From NCBI RefSeq assembly GCF_029323795.1, contig NZ_CP119758.1, positions 1,860,001 through 1,924,000 of the forward strand: DNA of 64,000 nucleotides, in the 5' to 3' direction. Below, in pieces: positions 26,275 through 35,879 of the stretch. Origin of the DNA: Zobellia alginiliquefaciens (GTDB lineage: Bacteria; Bacteroidota; Bacteroidia; Flavobacteriales; Flavobacteriaceae). A program made the position numbers and the translations under genes. The first letter of the stretch is position 1. Every line of letters starts with the position of its first letter. Below the pieces are notes generated by a model. That model was not told the DNA's origin. It saw only the letters and a program-made list of their open reading frames with translations, and searched no databases.

Positions 26275-27362
26275 TATACAGTATATCCAACTAGTTCTTT
26301 TACAATAATTTCCCCTGTATTACCCTTTCCATAGAGATTAATATCGAAATTTATATTCATGTTTTTTAAATCATTAAATGCTGCCAAAATTCGCTCTTTG
26401 CTAGGACCAGTTAAAAAATTGACCCCATTTCTGATTAATTCTACCCATTCGGTCTCATCTCGAACGGTAATACAAGGTTTTTTAAAGAAAAACGCCTCTT
26501 TCTGCAAACCTCCACTATCAGTAATAACACAAGTACTGTGTTTTAAAAGCCATATCATCTCAAAATAACCTACCGGTTCCAAAATTTGAATATTCTTGTT
26601 CAGAGAAATTTTAAATTCCTCCAACTTTTTGATAGTTCTAGGGTGTAAAGGTAGAATTACTTTTTGTTTCTGTGCGATTTCTCCCAAAGCTTCAAAAATA
26701 ACCTTCAATTTTACCTCATCATCAGTATTCTCTTGGCGATGTATGGTAGACAAGACGAAATTATTGTTACTGTCTACTACATCTGATTTAACTGCTCGAT
26801 TGGTATAATAAAGTGCTGCATCGTACATCACATCACCACACTTTATTTGTTCAATGTCTATATTAGCATATCCTTCCTTCTCTAGATTCTCAATTGCTGT
26901 ATCAGTTGGGCAAAAAAGAACATCACTGATTCTATCGGTTAATATTCTATTGATTTCTTCAGGCATTCGCATGTTGAAGGAACGTAATCCCGCTTCAACA
27001 TGGGCAACTTTAATATGTAATTTTTTTGCTGCCAATGCTCCTGCAATGGTAGAGTTCGTGTCGCCATATACCAAAACCCAGTCTGGTTTTTCCTTTAACA
27101 ATACCTCCTCAATCTTCTCCAACATCTTACCAGTCATGGCTCCATGCGAAAGACTATTAATTTCTAAATTATAATGAGGCTTCGGAATGTTCATTTGGTC
27201 AAAAAAAACTGAACTCATATTCTCATCAAAATGTTGTCCTGTGTGAACGATTATTTCGGTTAATTTTTGATCGGAATTTTTATTATGTTCTTCCACTGCC
27301 CTGCTTACAACTGCAGCCTTTACAAATTGAGGCCTAGCGCCTACGATGGTAATTATTTTCAT
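26274..27362 (-). CDS. wbpI: WbpI-type UDP-GlcNAc(3NAc)A 2-epimerase
   Basis: A 362-residue non-hydrolysing UDP-sugar 2-epimerase. The N-terminus MKIITIVGARPQFVKAAVVS, TGQHFDENMSSVFF, LVYGDTNSTIAGALAA and AHVEAGLRSFNMRMPEEINR follow Pseudomonas WbpI much more closely than WecB (which has GTRPE in the first loop). WbpI turns UDP-GlcNAc3NAcA into UDP-ManNAc3NAcA. The presence of wlbA, wlbC and wlbB in the same locus supports this over a plain UDP-GlcNAc 2-epimerase. The remaining doubt is that the two families are related and only a tree would decide. Confidence 0.85.
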   Translation of the reverse strand: MKIITIVGARPQFVKAAVVSRAVEEHNKNSDQKLTEIIVHTGQHFDENMSSVFFDQMNIPKPHYNLEINSLSHGAMTGKMLEKIEEVLLKEKPDWVLVYGDTNSTIAGALAAKKLHIKVAHVEAGLRSFNMRMPEEINRILTDRISDVLFCPTDTAIENLEKEGYANIDIEQIKCGDVMYDAALYYTNRAVKSDVVDSNNNFVLSTIHRQENTDDEVKLKVIFEALGEIAQKQKVILPLHPRTIKKLEEFKISLNKNIQILEPVGYFEMIWLLKHSTCVITDSGGLQKEAFFFKKPCITVRDETEWVELIRNGVNFLTGPSKERILAAFNDLKNMNINFDINLYGKGNTGEIIVKELVGYTV

Positions 27363-27464
27363 ATTGAAATATTTATTAAAAACTATTATTCAAAGATAAT
27401 AACTCTATTTTGCTTAATTGTTTTTGGTGCCCTTGAACATAACAGGGCGTAATGTCCATTGAAA

Positions 27465-28562
27465 TTAAGAGAGTCTCCAGTAAAGATCAATTAGCTTTTT
27501 CTCTTCCTGCTCCCAATTAAAAACTTGCTCTATTGCATTTCTTCCGTTAACACCCATACGTTTTGCCTCATTTGGATTTTTAACAATATATTCTATTGCA
27601 TTGGCAATTTCATTGCTGCTTTCCGGATCTACACAAATTCCACATTTATATTTCTCAACAATACCTTTCCATAAGGGATAATTGGATGCAATAACCGGAA
27701 TACCTGCTGACATATACTCAAAAAGTTTATTTGGTTGTGCGTTAATATGATTAGGGACAGGTAAAAATGTTACTATGCCTGCCACACTATCCCCTAAAAT
27801 TTCTTTGACTTTTTCACGAGACACGTTCCCGTGATACTTCACTTTTTCCCAACCATTTTCAGATTGCAACTCTTGTTGATAGCTACTGGAAGCAATCCCC
27901 CCCGCTAAATGCAATATTGCTCTCGATTGGTCCAGTGCCATAATAACAAAATGAAGCCCTCTTATTTTGGTAACCCCCCCAACATAACATACCTTATTAC
28001 TAGATTTTTTTTCAATTAATCCCTCTTGATTAAATTCATCTAAAAAAGGAAAATTGTTAACGTTAACACTGTTCGTGTTAATCTTTTTAAACCTTTCATT
28101 AATAAAAGGGGTAGCAGTGACTAACGCATCATATTTACGACAACAATAATTTTCATATTTTTCCATAACAGCAGAAATAATCCTTGCTGCAAAGCGCGAC
28201 AAATAAGGTTTGCTTAGCAAAGCCCTTGGTAAATCTTCATGCGAATCGAAAATTACTTTCTTCCCCTTTTTTCTAAGTTTAATTCCGTAAGGAAATAACT
28301 CTGGGTCATGAAAATGGTATATTTGAGCGTTTAATTGCAATGCTTTTTCATAAACAACTTTTCCCGTGCCAACAAAGCGTTTCAGCCTAGAACCAGCTTT
28401 TGGAACACCGTAAATTTTGACACCATTTATCGTCTCGTCCGATTGGCCGTCTGCGACTATTAAAGAAATATCAAAGCCCGCTTTAGCCGCTGAGGAACAT
28501 TCCTTTTTAAATATTCTTATATCATACCTAGTATGGACCGATGTTAAATGACAGATCTTCAT
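27465..28562 (-). CDS. Glycosyltransferase family 4
   Basis: About 365 residues of GT-B fold. MKICHLTSVHTRYDIRIFKKE opens the protein and QIYHFHDPELFPYGIKLRKKGKKVIFDSHEDLPRAL gives the His-Asp acceptor region; PNKLFEYMSAGIPVIASNYP near residue 290 is the conserved donor-binding segment with its Glu. The frame starts at a TTG at 28583 but the ATG at 28562 begins the canonical first strand and is preferred. It probably adds a repeat-unit sugar. It lies between the epimerase gene and an AT-rich gap. Confidence 0.86.
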   Translation of the reverse strand: MKICHLTSVHTRYDIRIFKKECSSAAKAGFDISLIVADGQSDETINGVKIYGVPKAGSRLKRFVGTGKVVYEKALQLNAQIYHFHDPELFPYGIKLRKKGKKVIFDSHEDLPRALLSKPYLSRFAARIISAVMEKYENYCCRKYDALVTATPFINERFKKINTNSVNVNNFPFLDEFNQEGLIEKKSSNKVCYVGGVTKIRGLHFVIMALDQSRAILHLAGGIASSSYQQELQSENGWEKVKYHGNVSREKVKEILGDSVAGIVTFLPVPNHINAQPNKLFEYMSAGIPVIASNYPLWKGIVEKYKCGICVDPESSNEIANAIEYIVKNPNEAKRMGVNGRNAIEQVFNWEQEEKKLIDLYWRLS

Positions 28563-28583
28563 AAATTCAATGTTGATATTCAA

Positions 28584-29092
28584 ATTAGGTTTGAAACTCG
28601 ATGTTCCTTCTAAAAATTTAAACTAAAACTATACATTACTTAATCTATTGAAGCATTTTTAAAATGTTATTTTATCTATAGTCATTCGGAACGCATATTG
28701 AAATAATGCGTGAAGTCCATATTTACAAACATATATAAATTATTGAAGGAACAAACAATTAGCCATATCTATAGTGCATTTTAATAATGTTGACACTGGG
28801 AGTAATACTCTTGATTAAAATTTCACAAAAGATTTATCGCAGCTCATTTTAACCATAAATTAGTCATAGAATATTAATAACAGCATCTCAACCCTTTTTC
28901 TTAAATTCTACGCTGTAATTCTTTTCGTCTTGACATAATCAAAGGAAAATTACGTAACAACAATTCCCTTAAACTATTGTCCAGCTTAATATAGCAAGCT
29001 CACTTACGTTTATAATTATCGAAAAACCTTTCTATCCAAAAATTATCTATTAAAATATGTCGGGAAGCTAGACATAATAGCTGTTTCTACTA
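28584..29092. other. AT-rich gap in the polysaccharide locus, with a possible transposase remnant
   Basis: About 510 bases without an intact gene between the GT4 and C5-epimerase genes. No promoter or terminator is convincing. On the minus strand, 29086-29000 encodes 29 codons ending in RHILIDNFWIERFFDNYKRK, which resembles the LDN-FIERF-KYE region of IS3-type DDE transposases. Past a stop, the frame goes on with LDNSLRELLLRNFPL. This reads as a decayed fragment, but the match is short. Confidence 0.35.
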
Positions 29093-30799
29093 CTAGTATA
29101 TATTTCCTTTATTTTTCTTTTCTTCAAAAACAAAGTCATCGTTTTTTAAACTTTTCATAAGTTGATAATTATTTTTTGTTTTCAAGATGTTATGAAATTT
29201 TAATGAGCCACCCTCAGCCATTTTACTTGTGAATATTCTCCAAACCATTTTGGTGATTTTCTCAGCATTATTACTACCTTTAAACCCTGTGGTATTAAGA
29301 ACTATTAAATTTTTACCCTTTTTTATAGGTAAGTAATATCGTTGAAAAACTTTGCCACTCTCTGTGTATAAAAAAAACATGTGGGGTGAAATATCCATGT
29401 TATTTTCAACCTTTAATACTATATTTTCGTTTTCTTTAAAATTTTGTGACTCTTTAAAAGGAAAAATTATTTGAGCAATATTATTTCTATAATTTTCATT
29501 TTCGTAATCGAATTTATTTTCTGGTTCAATCTGTATGTACCCTTCTTTTTGAGTTCCATCAAAACCGACTATTAAACTCTTTGTTTCAATAGTTAGGGGT
29601 AATAATTCTGATTTTTTTATTAAAGTAAGTTCCGATTTTTTATAGGTAGCGATTTCCTGTTCCTCTCCGGAATAAACGGCGTTGACTTTTACACTTATTA
29701 AAGTTTTATAATCCTCCTTTGTCAAATTAACTTTCACAAAACCTCTATCGGCGATATGTATTTTTAGATCTTTAGGAGGGTGTGATTTTACTATTCTCCT
29801 CTCTCCGTTAGAAAATAACAACTCTAACTCAATAGGGTAAATATCTATCCAATAAGGATGGGGAGGACCGATTAAGCTGAATAATACTGAATATCCAGCT
29901 ATTTTTTCAGAACATAGTTCAAGTTTATATCCGTTTTTTAATATTTCCCTTCTTTTATCAATGTCCTTAGCTAACCATTCATCTTCACTAGACAATAATT
30001 CTCCTAAAGACTCTAATAACATAATATCGAATATGGCGTAATGCGGAGACTCTATAGTGGGTACTAAGTCATATTTAGTCCACTTTATATTCTCATAGTA
30101 AAACCTGTTAGTTTGCTCTTTCAAAGCTTTAACACCGTTTTTAACTAAGTTATCAAGTATCTTGTTGTTAGAAATTTGGTTTGCAGTTTCTAGACAAACC
30201 AAAGAAAACGCAAATCCATTAAAAACAGACTTTATAGATTCTTCCTCCATCCCACTCCAGGCATATTCAAGTATCCAGCTCTCACCATCTTCATCTCTTA
30301 AGCTACCGCCCAATTTATAACTTGTAGACAAGTTTTTGATTAACTCATTTATTATTTGTTGATTATCCGTTTCCAGTACATGATCCGCATACGTAAGCCC
30401 CGCAACTAAAGCAGAGTTTGCCATTCCCGACCACCATCCTGGTTTTATTGAACCGTGTGGGAAATTGTACTTAAAACTACCGTTATTGAAATACTCAGGA
30501 TTCTTATATAACTTATTAATCAAGCTTAGATATCGGTTACTCAGGTCCGAAAAAAACGGATCCTTTGTTTTGGCGAACATATGTATCGAATAAAACAAAT
30601 ACCTTCCTAAGTCCAATGGGTGGGGTTCTATTTTTCCACTTGAAAAATTTTGTAATTTCTGTTTGGTTGAAACTGGGTTGCAACCCCATATAATAGGCTT
30701 TATTTGATTTTTTGTTAATACATCAGAACAAGATGATAACAACAAAATGCTTAATGCTATTAATGCTAATTTTGAACTTACCTTTAATTTATGAATCAT
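29093..30799 (-). CDS. Lipoprotein with glucuronyl C5-epimerase-like catalytic domain
   Basis: A 568-residue lipoprotein: signal ending LLSSC (Cys24), then an alpha/alpha-toroid region like the C-terminal domain of heparosan/alginate-type D-glucuronyl C5-epimerases (PF06662). Family marks are PGWWSGMANSALVAGLTYADH near residue 118, ESWILEYAWSGMEE, VFNGFAFSLVCLE near 190 and WTKYDLVPTIESPHYAIFDIMLLESLGEL near 240. Residues about 300-560 form a beta-rich region with no family I recognise. Such enzymes flip C5 of uronic acids in a finished polymer. A lipoprotein anchor puts it outside the cytoplasm, as expected. It follows two polymerase-like genes. The similarity is clear but partial; activity is inference. 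Confidence 0.7.
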   Translation of the reverse strand: MIHKLKVSSKLALIALSILLLSSCSDVLTKNQIKPIIWGCNPVSTKQKLQNFSSGKIEPHPLDLGRYLFYSIHMFAKTKDPFFSDLSNRYLSLINKLYKNPEYFNNGSFKYNFPHGSIKPGWWSGMANSALVAGLTYADHVLETDNQQIINELIKNLSTSYKLGGSLRDEDGESWILEYAWSGMEEESIKSVFNGFAFSLVCLETANQISNNKILDNLVKNGVKALKEQTNRFYYENIKWTKYDLVPTIESPHYAIFDIMLLESLGELLSSEDEWLAKDIDKRREILKNGYKLELCSEKIAGYSVLFSLIGPPHPYWIDIYPIELELLFSNGERRIVKSHPPKDLKIHIADRGFVKVNLTKEDYKTLISVKVNAVYSGEEQEIATYKKSELTLIKKSELLPLTIETKSLIVGFDGTQKEGYIQIEPENKFDYENENYRNNIAQIIFPFKESQNFKENENIVLKVENNMDISPHMFFLYTESGKVFQRYYLPIKKGKNLIVLNTTGFKGSNNAEKITKMVWRIFTSKMAEGGSLKFHNILKTKNNYQLMKSLKNDDFVFEEKKNKGNIY

Positions 30800-30863
30800 T
30801 CTGTTTTGTTTAATTTATATCTAAGTATCAAATAACACCTACTCCTTAAAAAGTCCAAAAAGT

Positions 30864-32129
30864 TTAATGTAATTTGGCACTTTTACTTTCGTTAAGAATA
30901 AATATTGAAATTATAAGTAGAGCTAACCCGCCATGAGTTAGCATAACAGTCGGTGTAGAGGAACTAATGAAAGAGAAAATAATCAGTAAATAAAGACCAA
31001 AATATTTTGCAGGTATCCGTAAACTGTTCAATACCATAAAATAAAAAGAAACAATAAAACAATTTATAAGTACTCCCCAAGTACCCCAGTTCATAAATCC
31101 ATCGGAAATCAAACCATTATTTGCATCCATATTTGGACTATTAAAATATGCTTCACCAATGAGATGTGCATGGGTAACGTCATACCGGTAATCAATAAAA
31201 GTTTTCAATACCGAATTTGACCAATAAAGGTGATTTTCGTCAAAAAAATCAAGATAACAAATATCTAGGAGGGTGGGAATAAAATGAACCCTTCGAAAAG
31301 AATAAATCCACAACAGGTCAAACCCTATAGCCGCTAAACATATAGAAAAAACAATTAAGATATTAGACCATTTTAGAATTTTAAATATTGCAGAGTAATA
31401 GCTTAACCCATAAAACACAAAAACAACAATCAACCCGACATATACCGTTTTGTGAGCCCCAAAAAGATAAAAGAGCAAAAGATAAAGTATAGCAAAGCCC
31501 GTCATGATTTTATTTTTAAGTTCTAAGGAGAAAATCAAGAATAAGGGAATTACAATTTTTGTAAACAGCGAATAAGTATAACCAAAATATGGGTTTGAAA
31601 GGGCCCCTATTGTTCTTCTTGTTTTGTAAACATCAATCAGCAACAAGTTTTTGAGGTTTAAGTAGGGGCCATATATAGCTAAATAAGGTAGAATTCCAAT
31701 GCTAATTACTATGAAGAACAGATAGAGGCTCTGCTTCTTGTTCAGCACTGGAAACCCACTAAAATTAATTTTGATTTTCGAAAATACAATGAGCATAAAA
31801 CTAAATCCTTGATGATAGATCATTAGCTTTACCGGGTACATATTGCCAGATGTAAAAGCAATTAATGAAGGAACGGTCAACAATAAAAAGAATATAGAAA
31901 TTACGGTAAAAATAAATTTGTTCGTGTCTACCTTAAAAAGAAGGTAGAGATTCAATGCAAAAATACAGGTTGCAAAGAAAACTCGTCCAAGGGATAGTTC
32001 AAAAGAGGAACCTTGGTTAAAAGCGATAAGATTCCAATATGGATAAAATTTTACCTTGTAATGGTACAAGCCCATCAACAAGAGAAAGTAAAGAATAAAA
32101 TAATGATATATTTTAAGTTTTAGTTTCAT
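30864..32129 (-). CDS. Wzy-like polysaccharide repeat-unit polymerase
   Basis: A 421-residue protein with about ten to twelve transmembrane helices and a periplasmic loop between about 285 and 355 (SFRRVHFIPTLLDICYLDFFDENHLYWSNS), a pattern common in Wzy and EpsG-like polymerases. Sequence otherwise diverges, as normal for serotype-specific polymerases. The expected role is joining lipid-linked repeats at the periplasmic face. Its start overlaps the neighbouring O-antigen ligase-type gene by 4 bases. Base composition is very AT-rich like the rest of 29-34 kb. Confidence 0.7.
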   Translation of the reverse strand: MKLKLKIYHYFILYFLLLMGLYHYKVKFYPYWNLIAFNQGSSFELSLGRVFFATCIFALNLYLLFKVDTNKFIFTVISIFFLLLTVPSLIAFTSGNMYPVKLMIYHQGFSFMLIVFSKIKINFSGFPVLNKKQSLYLFFIVISIGILPYLAIYGPYLNLKNLLLIDVYKTRRTIGALSNPYFGYTYSLFTKIVIPLFLIFSLELKNKIMTGFAILYLLLFYLFGAHKTVYVGLIVVFVFYGLSYYSAIFKILKWSNILIVFSICLAAIGFDLLWIYSFRRVHFIPTLLDICYLDFFDENHLYWSNSVLKTFIDYRYDVTHAHLIGEAYFNSPNMDANNGLISDGFMNWGTWGVLINCFIVSFYFMVLNSLRIPAKYFGLYLLIIFSFISSSTPTVMLTHGGLALLIISIFILNESKSAKLH

Positions 32130-33370
32130 TTCTTAGCTATCTCACCTCTCGATATTGATAAAATAAAACAGACTAGGAAGGAAAAAAAAGAAACACCCGA
32201 AAATCGATTGAACATACTTTCAAAAAAGGTGTTTATTATTACCAGAAGAACTAGTGCCAAAAAGAAGCTTTGATATTCTTTGTTTTTAATGCTCTTTTGA
32301 AACAAAAGAGCAAAAATTCCCACAAGTAATAAAAGGCTTAAAATTCCATTTTCAAGCCAGGTTTGTAACCAAAGATTATGTGCATTATAAGTTTCTTTGA
32401 GTGGGTGTTGATATTCTTTTTCTTTATATACTCCATTCAATTTTAATTGAGTTTCGCCAGCACCATAACCCAAGATAGGTTTTTCTTTGATGAGAGACCA
32501 TGCAGCATCCCAAGTTAATATTCGCGTTGTAAAACCATATCTAGCATTTTTATTTATCTTCAATTCACCCGCTGTTACTTTTTTAACTGCTTCTTTCGTC
32601 CTCGGGTTCATAAGAACAAATACCGCCATCATTCCAAAAATAACAATAAGACCAATCATTTTTTTTGAAGAACTGATTTTCATTATAGTTAAACGAAAAA
32701 TAAAAAGCATTCCCAATGCTATAAAACTCGCCTTATTCGAAATTAAAAAGATAAACAAAGTAAAAATTAGAAGTATACACCTTCTTGATTTTTCACTAAA
32801 CAATTTTGGATAAAAAAGTAGTATTGCTATGCCTGAACAGAGATATAAAGCATAATAAACTGTTTGGTGAAAAATAGAAAAATAATTTCCGAAAAAATAA
32901 TTTCCTCCGTACAATATGGCTTCAATAAAACCTTTTCCTCCTAAAACATTTGCCCTAAAGTAAAGCGAACCCTCCTGAATCTCAATTGACCGATAACATG
33001 AAAATATAAAACAAAGTAAACCCGCACCCAATAGTCCAAAGATAAAAACCTTCAGCATATTCATTCGTTGAGGAGCTGTATAACTATGTAAAAAAAATAG
33101 TAGAGGAAAAATCAAGAAAGAGAGCTTTGTCTCCAGGAAACCAAAGTAAGGTGTCTCTGCAGTAAAACATCCTATAAAGTATAGTAGGTAGAAAATGGGT
33201 AAGACTGCCCAACACCAATTCTTATGTGTATCAGATTTTTTAAAGCTAAATATTGATAGTATGGCCCATGCAATTAATACAAGAGTGGCTAGTTTCTGGT
33301 GAAAGGGAATAAGAAAAGCATATAATAATGCTCCATAATAATACCCCTCATTTTTTATTTTTTCTAACAC
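32126..33370 (-). CDS. O-antigen ligase/polymerase family membrane protein (Wzy_C)
   Basis: A 414-residue membrane protein with about eleven helices and the Wzy_C/O-antigen-ligase loop at about residues 285-340 (RILTWDAAWSLIKEKPILGYGAGE, then AHNLWLQTWLENGILSLLLLVGIF). That loop is diagnostic of WaaL/Wzy_C proteins, which transfer or polymerise lipid-linked glycan. The start codon is GTG at 33370. It overlaps the next gene by 4 bases. Together with the other Wzy-like protein, one may polymerise and one may ligate; sequence alone does not decide which. Confidence 0.82.
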   Translation of the reverse strand: MLEKIKNEGYYYGALLYAFLIPFHQKLATLVLIAWAILSIFSFKKSDTHKNWCWAVLPIFYLLYFIGCFTAETPYFGFLETKLSFLIFPLLFFLHSYTAPQRMNMLKVFIFGLLGAGLLCFIFSCYRSIEIQEGSLYFRANVLGGKGFIEAILYGGNYFFGNYFSIFHQTVYYALYLCSGIAILLFYPKLFSEKSRRCILLIFTLFIFLISNKASFIALGMLFIFRLTIMKISSSKKMIGLIVIFGMMAVFVLMNPRTKEAVKKVTAGELKINKNARYGFTTRILTWDAAWSLIKEKPILGYGAGETQLKLNGVYKEKEYQHPLKETYNAHNLWLQTWLENGILSLLLLVGIFALLFQKSIKNKEYQSFFLALVLLVIINTFFESMFNRFSGVSFFSFLVCFILSISRGEIAKK

Positions 33371-33406
33371 GTATTGAGTTGTTCAAAAATTGTGCACAAA
33401 AGCATT

Positions 33407-34606
33407 TTACAATTTTACAAATTTAGCAATGGTACGATGTTGCCACCAAAAGTAAATACCATATAATATTATTTCATTAATTACATAAACAACTAGAAGC
33501 GAAGTTACCTCTAATTTTGCGATGTATACACCATATAACAATGTTGCAAAGGTGGTTATAAAATATAAAACCTGCCATTGTGAAGCAGTACGTAGGGTAT
33601 TGGTAGCATTAAATATAGAAGACAATGGACTGACCACTAGCTTAACTAAAAAACTAAAAGCCAAAATAGAAGCGAACTCTCCTGATCTAATCCATCTTTC
33701 ACCAAACACAAAGGCGAAAATAGGTTCTCCAAGAAAATACAAGATACCACATATAGGTAACGCCATGATAAATAATGCTAACGCAGATTTTTTAAAAAAA
33801 ACCAAACCTTGGATATACTTTTTTTCGTTCATCAAAGCTGTTATCTTTTGATAGAAAACATCTTTATAGGAAGTACCTATTAAGCCCAAAGGAGCGCTTA
33901 GAACCATGAACGTTAATCCGAAATAACCTAAGTCATCTGTAGAATAAAACTTCGTAAGAACCAAAACAAGGGCTTGTAAAGAAATGGTATTCAAAAAAGA
34001 TGGCCAAATACCAAATTTAGGATAGTCAATATATTCTTTTGCAACAGGTACTAAACTTCTAAATGAAAATAATTTAAAACGTATTGATGACTTTTTTGAT
34101 AAAAATAGCCAAGAGACTACGGTACCCAATATTTTAGCAATTACCAAGCCATAGACTAGAATTTGAGAAAAACCAATTGCTACTGCACTTAGAATATAAC
34201 CAATTGCTTGTAAAACTTTGGCGTAGGCATTAGATGTAAATGTTTTATGCCGAATGGACACATTGATATAAGAACTCCATAAACCAAAAAACAGAACATA
34301 AAGCGGAACATAATATAGCACGACAGTAAGGTTGTCCGGGAAAAAACTATGAAACAAAGGAAGTAATACGGCCAGGAGAACTGAATATGAAATAGTAATG
34401 TATACGCTTAGAATAAATACCTTTTTCGCTTTTACTTCTTCTTTTGGAAGAACAATAGCTAGGTGATACTTGCCTCCTACTCCTACAGCAAAAATACTGG
34501 CTGTAGCAAAAAAAGAGGTATACAGCGCAAAATCTTCTTCCGAAAACAAACGTGTCAAAAGTGGCGTCGCTAAAAATGGCAAAGCCTGTGCTAAACCTGT
34601 ACCCAA
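33407..34606 (-). CDS. Wzx-type oligosaccharide flippase with unclear start
   Basis: About 400 residues with twelve predicted helices of the polysaccharide-transport (MOP/Wzx) family; GTGLAQALPFLATPLLTRLFSEEDFALY at the N-terminus is typical. It moves lipid-linked repeats across the inner membrane. The given start is TTG at 34606. The same frame stays open up to a TAA at 34685-34687 and encodes WSKFSKSEFSRNVSSQIL, which looks like the normal cytoplasmic lead and start of helix 1 in this family, yet it holds no ATG, GTG or TTG. The true start may be a rare codon (an ATC or ATA), or the start has been lost. Confidence 0.8.
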   Translation of the reverse strand: MGTGLAQALPFLATPLLTRLFSEEDFALYTSFFATASIFAVGVGGKYHLAIVLPKEEVKAKKVFILSVYITISYSVLLAVLLPLFHSFFPDNLTVVLYYVPLYVLFFGLWSSYINVSIRHKTFTSNAYAKVLQAIGYILSAVAIGFSQILVYGLVIAKILGTVVSWLFLSKKSSIRFKLFSFRSLVPVAKEYIDYPKFGIWPSFLNTISLQALVLVLTKFYSTDDLGYFGLTFMVLSAPLGLIGTSYKDVFYQKITALMNEKKYIQGLVFFKKSALALFIMALPICGILYFLGEPIFAFVFGERWIRSGEFASILAFSFLVKLVVSPLSSIFNATNTLRTASQWQVLYFITTFATLLYGVYIAKLEVTSLLVVYVINEIILYGIYFWWQHRTIAKFVKL

Positions 34607-34855
34607 TATTTGGGAAGATACGTTTCTCGAAAATTCAGATTTCGAGAATTTTGACCAGATGTTATAAAATAAACTGATATGCGATTATTTAATATTCCTT
34701 TAAAATTACGGCCAATAATTCGTGAAATAAAATTAGCGTTAATCCGAGTATTAAGGTTTGTTTTTATATTGTAAAATATAACCTTCTGGATAAGTTTCAA
34801 CAAGCTAAACTCTACAAATTTTTCTAAAAAATGTACACAATTTAAAGGCCTATTA

Positions 34856-34888
34856 TTCTTCTAGTGGTATTTAATACAACTAGAAGAA
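34856..34888. repeat. Long perfect inverted repeat between flippase and oxidoreductase genes
   Basis: TTCTTCTAGT (34856-34865) pairs exactly with ACTAGAAGAA (34879-34888); GTAT/ATAC inside the loop extends the hairpin. No T run follows on either strand, so it may be a processing or regulatory hairpin rather than a terminator. Confidence 0.6.
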
Positions 34889-34937
34889 CTGAGGATATAA
34901 ATATTCCATTTGATTTGTTATCAAAAAAATCTAAAAA

Positions 34938-35879
<942 letters not shown>

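Noticed and set aside
34591-34803. A 70-codon minus-strand ORF upstream of the flippase
   Set aside because: It is in another frame from the flippase and its end reads through the conserved flippase N-terminal DNA. No family is recognised; it could be a relic but cannot be supported.
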